NCBI GenBank assembly: GCA_038503035.1
Contig: JAVSML010001089.1
Span: forward strand, 365,650 to 429,649
DNA length: 64,000 nt
Reading direction: 5' to 3'
From: Crocodylus rhombifer
Taxonomy: Eukaryota > Chordata > Crocodylia > Crocodylidae
Of this stretch, positions 57,219 to 64,000 are shown in pieces (within the stretch, counting starts at the first letter, position 1; every line of letters begins with the position of its first letter). The translations under genes were made by a program, and so were the position numbers. Below the pieces are notes generated by a model. That model worked only from the letters and a program-made list of their open reading frames with translations, had not been told where the DNA came from and made no database searches.

Positions 57219-58484
57219 TAAATAGAAAAAAATACCCCATTTCTAGTATGGACTTTAAGGCCCATTTGAATGATAGTCCTCTCTCTTCATACTGATGCTG
57301 TATCCCTAAGCTAGAGATTAAGAAATGTCTGCCAACATTCAGGGGGGACGTACACCCCCAGATCTGTGCAGCGGGTAGGCTGAAGGCTTGAGCTTTCACC
57401 CTGCTTCCCTCCCACAGGGCTGCTATAGCCGCAGAAGCAAGACAGCTGGGAACAGTGGGGCCGTGCCGTGATCTCTTTGCCCCCCCTGCTGTTGCTTTGA
57501 GTGGTGGAGCCCCATGGTGCTTACCTCAGTTCAGCCCCGCATACAGGAAGTGTATCACTGGGGCAGCACGGAGAGAGCAGCTGGTACAAGATTGCCACAT
57601 GGCTCTTTTTTCCAAGAGCCACTTTGGTTTCATGTGCCCCCAGCCTGGCACTCCATGTATTTCCACAACACCTCCTACTTGCAGCCGGAGAGCCAAGCTG
57701 GGGGCACGTGAAACCAAAGTGACTTTTGGAGCCCTTAAGGGAAGCCACACAAGGAGGTGCCGGCCGGGTACTCCGTGCATTTCAGCCAGCCTGCAGAGCT
57801 CTTTTGAAAAGGGGGAAATCCATGGGTTTCTCTGCTAAAAAGAGAAAATCCGTGTTTTCTCTGATAAAATCAGGAACTCAGTGGTTTTCTCTATTTTTCC
57901 ATGGGAAATGGAAAACCTGGGTCCCTGGCATCTCCCTGTATTATTTTCAGGCAAGCAGGTTCTGCCTTGCTTATGTGCTGATCCTGCTTCTAAGCTTAAG
58001 AGTATTGAAAGACATAACTATTGTATTGAGGTCAAATGGTACTGATATAAATTGTTGCAGTGTAACTGTTATATCTGCCTTCTGTAGTGATGTAAGTATA
58101 GAATAACTGTTGCCTCTTTAACTTTGTTTCATTCAAAGTGTAGGTATTTAACTTGTATTCACCTGCCCTGGGTGGCCAGGTAGCAGGAAGAAGCAGTTGC
58201 AGCAGCTGGGTCAGAAGCTCTGTAGGCTGGATCCAGATCTGGTCTGTGGACTGAATGCTGATGAAGCCTGCTCTAGTACTATGTAAAATAAAGTTGAATA
58301 CTGGTTAAGTTCATGGCACAAAATGGATTCGTGCACCAACATAAATGTAGGACGAAGAAATGCATTAACTCTTTCCCAATGGCTAAGTTGTTTTTTGAGT
58401 CCTTAGTGAAATATTGTTCCTTTTGTACATAAACATGATATGCATAATAAGTAATAAATAATGGTGTAATATAAGAGCCTACAA
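57219..58484. other. Stretch with repeats, no recognised gene
   Basis: Contains a foldback at 57620-57721, listed separately, and alternating GAGAAAATCCGTG/TTTTCTCTG phrases at 57820-57900 that look like old repeat DNA. Frames of up to 127 residues overlap on both strands (57455-57838 and others) and mirror the foldback, so they are not believed. Confidence 0.45.
57620..57721. repeat. Foldback with 31-bp arms
   Basis: CACTTTGGTTTCATGTGCCC continuing to GGCA (57620-57650) is the inverse of 57691-57721, starting AGCCAAGCTGGGGGCACGTG. Only a few positions mismatch, around a 40-base loop. Probably part of a non-autonomous DNA element. Confidence 0.6.
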
Positions 58485-59454
58485 CAGTGGCTCTCAACCT
58501 TTTCGCAGTTTGAAAGTTGTAATTAATGTTTTTCAGGTGATTATTGCTAGGAAGTGTGTGAAAGAGTACATCTATGTTTTATTGATTTAAAAACAGGAGG
58601 GTAAATACATTCACATAATTCAAACCAAAAATCAAGTTACGAATTCACCTTATTGGCTGTGCAGGTCAAAGCAAAACCAGATGAATGCACCACTAAGCTT
58701 GTTTCTATTTTTCAAAATCTCTTGCTTCTGGAGAATCAGTCAGAAACGCAATTAGTGAAGAAGGTGCAGCGTGATGATAAGTTGCCGCTGCCCATAGACT
58801 CATTAGTAAAAACCATCTTTTAGTGAAAGAGAATGTGGTTCAAGTAGTTCTGAATCAGATTTGCCTCAATCTGATTCTGAAGTGGAATTAATAAGTAGTG
58901 CAAGTGATTCTACAGATAGTGACAGTGAAACTGGAGGTGCTGCAGTGACCTCAGTGGAAGAGAGTTAAACTGTTGAAGTAGATGAGTGGACAACCATGGC
59001 ATAATATGCACGGTTCTTTAGGTATGCTAAAATTAGTGTGTCAACAGTTTTCAGTGCCTTTGGGGTTTTTTCTTAAATTTAAATAAACAATGTAAGGGAA
59101 GTACATGCTATTATATATTGTCTTTACATTTTTACAAGTATTCCAATAAAGATAATTTCTTTCCACATAAAGCTTTGAATCTGTTTGAATATAACATTTA
59201 AATCAAATTAAGTATGCTGTATTTAATTTCTTTCCTAATCAAATATTTCAGTTCAAATACTTGTGGGTATTGGGATGTAAAATTAACATGGGAGTACTTT
59301 TTTTTAGTGTTGTTTACTAAATATATGTCAAATAAACATGCTAAATCAAATTTTGCTCTATTTAGGGCATTGGAAAATTTTCCAATTCAACATTTTCCAG
59401 AAACCCACATCTCTGATATCCAACACCCCATGGTGCACTGGTTGAAAATCACTG
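58485..59454 (+). mobile_element. hAT-like element, about 970 bp
   Basis: The left end CAGTGGCTCTCAACCTTTTC and the right end GCACTGGTTGAAAATCACTG are good inverted repeats. The flanking 8-mers (GCCTACAA and ACCTAGAT) agree at only five of eight positions, suggesting age. It is AT-rich, unlike the GC-rich hATs elsewhere, and includes a short acidic serine-rich frame. No intact transposase. Confidence 0.7.
58829..58968 (+). pseudogene. Acidic serine-rich coding remnant within the hAT element
   Basis: One plus frame reads ECGSSSSESDLPQSDSEVEL followed by ISSASDSTDSDSETGGAA and VTSVEES, then a stop (TAA), and resumes with TVEVDEW. Such D/E/S-rich runs are found near the ends of some transposases and nuclear proteins. 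A captured or transposase-derived segment is possible, but no upstream catalytic domain was found. Confidence 0.3.
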
Positions 59455-59576
59455 ACCTAGATAAAGCAGATTTCAAGAAAAATTCTAATGATGAGGCTTA
59501 ACCTTTGTTAATTTTGGGATGCAAACTACTTGATTCTTGCCTGTTTAGGCATTAAGATAGCCTGCTTGTCCTCTAG

Positions 59577-60347
59577 GTTAGGGACAGAAGTTAAACAAAA
59601 AACAATTTAAGTTATCAGAAACTGATTTAATCCTGTAACAGAAGAGAAGTTCAGCACACATAAACTGGTTTCAAGATGGCTGAAACTGGTTTAAGATAAA
59701 CCTGGTTGAATGTAGTATCAAACTTATCTTATTGAGTCAAATTGATTTATGAAAGTTCTGTCCCAGGCCCCTTCCTGGTTCAAGATAAATCAGAGTCCCC
59801 CAGCACGCTTTGCAGCCCTGGCCTGGCTGTGCTGTGCTGTGCTGTCTGCTCCAGCAGAGAAGGGGGAGGGTGGGAAAGGCAGGGACTGTCTCCCCTAGGC
59901 AAGCTCCAGTTCGAGTCTGGAGTCAGTGAGGAGGGTTAAACCCCACTTCCCCTGAGTACAGAACTGCCTTGCCCTGCTAAGCTTACTGCTGGCTGTGACT
60001 GTGGACTACAAATCCCAGAGGCACCTGGAAGTAGGAACAGGAAGTGATGAGCAACCCTGCAGAGTCCTGTTGCTGTGATTCTGGACTGCAAATCCTAAAA
60101 ACCTCCGGAGCAACAGGAAGAGAAAGTGAACATACAGCCCGTGCTGGCTATGTGCCAGATATCCATGCCCTAGCCCCCCCTCCCCCTCCAGCTTCTGGCC
60201 CGAGCCACTGCAGGCATGTGGCTGCATTAACTGAATCAGAAGCAAACGTCTGTTCACTTGTTAATCAGTTTAATCTCTGCAGCTTAGACTAGGCTGCAAA
60301 GACTGAATTGATTTAGTCTTACACTTTTTCAAAGTCAGTACTTAGCC
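59577..60347 (+). repeat. GGGACAGAAGTT family, copy 3
   Basis: The head (TTAGGGACAGAAGTTAAAC...AGTTCTGTCCCAGGCCCC) and tail (GCTTAGACTAGGCTGCAAAG...CAGTACTTAGCCC) match the copies at 7192 and 12512. The middle includes a direct duplication of about 75 bases around GGACTACAAATCCCAGAG (60003) and GGACTGCAAATCCTAAAA (60082). The first matches the ACTAYRNNNCCCR (ZNF143-type) consensus. Confidence 0.7.
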
Positions 60348-62635
60348 CTTTTGTTATAGGTTTGGTATAATTTTCAAATATGTTAATTTCATCCTTTGAA
60401 ATGTCTTTATAGGTTGACTTTCCTTTACCCCTAACTAGGTTTGTTTGTGGTTGGAGGCAATTACTACCTCATATCTTATTTTAAATGTATTTTGTCATGG
60501 TCAAATTTTATCCACTCAGTTATTAAAATTAGCTTAGCCGGTGCATCTTTTCCCTGCCAATTTCTGTTGTTTTACAATCAAATCTTCCTTTTTTCTTCTT
60601 TTTTAAAAGTTTTTGTTTTCTATATTGCTGTATGAAAAATTTAACACAAATGAAACAGAATGGGCTATTTTTGAAGTGCTGTCAGCTGCAGTAAGTGCAA
60701 TAAAAATGAGAAAGAGTAGTATGTCCTTTAATCTTTCAGTCATGTTAATCTTAAATTTTAGTTGTGTTAATAATATTTAAAACTTCTTCAATTAAAGTCC
60801 TTTTCTAAAGTCAAGAATGTCCTTTAAATGCAATACAACTTCTGCTTTACACAACTTGTTATAATTGATTTTATTTTGAAAAATTCCTTAATATTTTAGT
60901 TTGCTTCCTTATTCAGATACCACACTAAATGTTTTCTACACAGGCTTATTGATTTTCTTTTCTAAAAAATAGCCATATTTCTTCCAAAGCAAGTTGAAGG
61001 ACATAGGATAAAAGATAAAAATTGATTGCATACTATCTTTTTAAAGTGCATAATCACTTACAAGATAAATTAGTTTCTGAAGGCCAGTGTTAGAACTCTT
61101 CATTGGTTTGTTTGGTGATAGATCCTTGGTGGCAAGCTTGGTGTTTTCAAAATACTAAAAAACAGCTAGAGATAGCAAGAAATTATGCATGTAGCTCTTT
61201 AACAATTGGGAGACAGATGTTGTAGTCTGGGTTTTTGGCTTCCCCTGAAATGCTGTGTAGCCATGTCTTTTAATAGGTTGCAAATTCAGTCTTTTTCTTC
61301 TTTCTTATCATTATTTCACAGTTGTTGCAGGCTTTTAAAAATGGTTTCAGTTTCCTAGCTATGCACCTTGTAGCTACTTCAGACTATTCCTACTGCATTA
61401 GAAAGGGCTGTGAAGCCCTGATGAGCCTTAAACTTAGAAATATTAATATTGAGCAAATCTTAGTTCCTGGTCTTTGGTTTGGGGGATTTGGTGTGTGTGT
61501 GTGGGGCGGGGTTGGTGTGTTTTTTGATTGTTTTTAATTGGCTCCCTGTGGTTAGTTTAGCTTAGAAAGGGGGAAGTTATCACATACCAGGCAGACAGTT
61601 AGCTTTTATTAATTTTTAGCAATAAAATATTAATAAAAAAGTTTGTGTTTTCTGTAGAGATGTTTCAGGTTCCTAAAATGTGTATCCTGCAGAATCATCA
61701 AATTAGAATCCTGCAGCAGAGACATTACAGCATTATCAAAGTACTTTTTAACCACAGGAGGGGAAGGAGCTCTGGAGAAGGCAGCAAATGGGTCGTATCA
61801 TGCTATATTCAGATACACAAATGTTCTTGGCAAAAAACTGCACAGTAAATTCATCTTCCACTAAGCCTTTTTCCTTTCATTTAAAGCCATGTTATTTTGT
61901 GATATCTCCTTAGAGTGCTTTTGCAAGAACATGCTGTTAAACTGATTTAGTTTTTTAAAACACGAAAAAAAATTACCAAAATATTAATGTTTTTTATGGT
62001 GGGTTCTGTGAAGCCATATTTAATGTAGATTCCATTAAGCTTGTTTTTTGCAGTAATTGCTATAAAATGTATCTCAACTCGCAATGCAAAAATGATTATA
62101 ACCTCAAGAAATAGCACAAAGTAAAACTGATTCCTTTTGCCCACTACCCCAACCATTCTAAGTCATGTTATGAAAGGATTTAGGAATTGTTCATGGTGAC
62201 AAGTATCTGAATACAACTGCATATACAGAAATTGTTTCCTTTTTTATGAACTTTAATGCAATAATGTTTAGCGTAGATGCTTTATTTATTTAAAAAAAAA
62301 TTCCCTTCTCCCTCCACCTTCACCCCAGCAAAATCTTTGGATATAATTGAATGGGGAAAAAATCTGCATTAAGATGGCATTATGACTATAGTCTTACAAT
62401 GAAGCTTTTATATAAACTGTTATTGCGTGGAGGACTCTGTGCTTCCATCTGTGTAGAATACATTGTAGGATTCAGGGCATAGTTGCGCATGGTGACAATA
62501 TTATGATATATAGAAGTTATTACTTAGCCAGATTACATACCTTCTGTTTTAAATTATGTTATATTTAAATTATGCATTTCATAAGAAAAATGTAGAAGGA
62601 AAATAGTACTTTAGTATGGTCTATGGATGTGAAAG
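60348..62635. other. Long AT-rich stretch without recognised gene
   Basis: No frame with recognisable motif, RNA gene or clear repeat. Confidence 0.55.
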
Positions 62636-63025
62636 GTTAAACGATTAATCATTTAACTAATAAGTACAGTGATAACTGGTTAGCTTACCAGTTAACCATT
62701 AGCTTGCTGTGGGAGCAGTCTGGCAGGGAAGGGGGAGGGGAAGCCCATAGTTCCACAGCAGGAATCAGAACACAGCAGGGCATGCAGGAGAGAGGGGATG
62801 GAAACCAGCCAGCAGCCTAATGACTTATCAGTTAAGCAATTAGCTGCTTTTCACAGATTTTACCTCCCTCCTAGCTCAGGGCTTTGCCTGGGCTGTGTTG
62901 TCTAGCTGGGCTTGCCTCCTCCCCCTCCCCCAGTCAAAGGGCTCAGAAGCTGGGGGGTGTCTCCCAGCAGCAGGTGCATTGGAGCCATTGCATTATCGGT
63001 TAATCGTTTAACCAATATAAGTAGA
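62636..63025. mobile_element. TIR element with GGTTAAACGATTAA ends
   Basis: AAAGGTTAAACGATTAATCA (62632) and TCGGTTAATCGTTTAACC (62996) are inverted repeats bordering a GC-richer interior (GCAGGGAAGGGGGAGGGGAA, CTCCTCCCCCTCCCCCAG). A further pair, AACTGGTTAGCTTACCAGTT, is palindromic near 62675. A hAT-type non-autonomous element is likely; the target duplication was not resolved. Confidence 0.55.
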
Positions 63026-63931
63026 AGAGGTTATTTAGATCACTAGTATGGCCATGCCTAATGGAATTTTGGAATATTGGCTTCTTTTTTGGTTTTGCAA
63101 TTGTCACTCTGCAATGGCATCCATGTTTCCATGTTAAATTTCCCAGGTTTGCTTAAAGCAAAAGTGAAAGCTAACTTTGGGAAATTCTGTGGCTATACCT
63201 CTAATAATGTAGGCATGGTAGCACTTAAGTAGCAGTTCCTCAAGTGCTTGGTGTACCTTATTTCTATGATAGTGAGGTTAATCTGCTCAGCCGTATTGCT
63301 AGCTCTTGCAAATTTATTATGAGCAATTGTTACATGCCTGCTGCACAAATTCACAATTATCTGCGAAGCTATGGACTTCATTTATTTGGAGAAGTAAGAA
63401 TCAGAATATGGCACCTTCCTCTCTGCTACACCATGGTCTTGAGAAAAGTCCCCTACACTGGAGCCATGTGCCATAGTCCCATCTCCTCCACTAAATATGT
63501 CTGTGTCTTTTAATTTTTCAAGCCTATTTGTGCATTTGTTATGAGTGCTAGCCCACGTGAAGGTACTTAGGAGGCTGCTACTACTTAAATACTTAGAGAA
63601 GCAACTTAAGCTCAAATGATAAAGGATCATACCTCTAGAATACAGCTAGGCATTTTTAAGTAGTAAATAACTACCCTGAAAATGCAGTTTTGGGGAACTC
63701 ATGTAATTGATGCAAGCAGACTCTTTTCAAGTACAGGGTGTTAGGCAGACTGACTGTATGTTTGAAGCTGACTGCAGTGTAGGGGAGATTTTGCCTGCCT
63801 ATCCCAAGAGCAGAACACTTAATATGTACAAGTTCTATATGGTCAGAACTTAACATAATAAATATATCCATCTAGAAAGCATGTCTCATTATTGCACATG
63901 ACAGGAGCAGTTGAAGGAACATGGTCACCAT
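63026..63931. other. Stretch without recognised gene
   Basis: Frames at 63193-63381, 63244-63513 and 63382-63630 overlap on opposite strands and have no motif. Confidence 0.5.
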
Positions 63932-64000
63932 GGCTAAATACAGACAGTCAAAAAGCCTGAGGCTGAATCTATTCAATTTTTGCAGGTTAGTCTAAGCTGT
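63932..64000 (-). repeat. GGGACAGAAGTT family, copy 4 (partial at window edge)
   Basis: The sequence GGCTAAATACAGACAGTC, then AAAAAGCCTGAGGCTGAATC and GCAGGTTAGTCTAAGC, is the reverse complement of the family tail seen at 7620-7700, 13690-13780 and 60270-60347. The element continues beyond the window. Confidence 0.75.

Noticed and set aside
57455..57838. 127-residue plus-strand frame as a gene
   Set aside because: It contains the foldback arms at 57620-57721, so frames mirror on both strands and no conserved motif appears.
1..64000. CRISPR array, prokaryotic defence island, operon or plasmid/phage module
   Set aside because: There are no regularly spaced direct repeats, long coding frames or gene clusters; the content is vertebrate repeats and AT-rich spacer.

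Overview
The window looks like intergenic or intronic DNA from a large-genomed sauropsid, most likely a crocodilian and possibly a turtle. The evidence is two CR1 (chicken-repeat-1 type) LINE copies, many non-autonomous hAT elements with 8-bp target duplications, tRNA/MIR-like SINE fragments, foldback DNA elements, AT-rich unmarked DNA, and no bacterial-style gene packing. Species is an inference from repeat style; no host gene was recognised. No rRNA, functional tRNA, CRISPR array or operon was seen.

Layout. 1-7 kb: AT-rich DNA with a foldback element (1.57-1.85 kb), a small hAT, a tRNA-derived SINE on the minus strand (5.2-5.4 kb) and a hairpin element (5.9-6.4 kb). 7-14 kb: two copies of a repeat family opening with GGGACAGAAGTT, an interrupted MIR-like SINE and a decayed LINE 3' end (8.2-9.1 kb), and a retroelement tail (9.4-9.8 kb). 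13.8-17.5 kb: a foldback element, a solo LTR flanked by GTTTC, and a Harbinger-like element flanked by TTA. 20-28.4 kb: more foldbacks, GC-rich DNA-transposon debris and a clear hAT with an exact 8-bp duplication (27.1-28.4 kb). 30-43.4 kb: small hATs, a minus-strand CR1 (31.75-32.94 kb), a TIR element with a 9-bp duplication (34.06-34.66 kb) and a second probable solo LTR (41.55-42.06 kb). 43.4-53.5 kb: mostly AT-rich unique DNA with paired palindromes at 46.2 kb, one candidate spliced exon (47,078-47,148), retroelement tails and a near-perfect 120-bp palindrome at 52.4 kb. 53.5-57.2 kb: a GC/CpG-rich island with tandem monomers and a coiled-coil reading frame on the minus strand, followed by the best preserved CR1 reverse transcriptase, on the plus strand. 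57.2-64 kb: a foldback, a hAT holding an acidic reading frame, a third and a partial fourth GGGACAGAAGTT copy, and a GGTTAAACGATTAA inverted-repeat element.

No genes working together can be described. Coding content is retrotransposon remnants plus one tentative host exon. The strongest leads are the CpG-rich island at 53.5-54.8 kb, the candidate exon at 47.1 kb, the multi-copy GGGACAGAAGTT family, and the palindromic elements that recur across the window.
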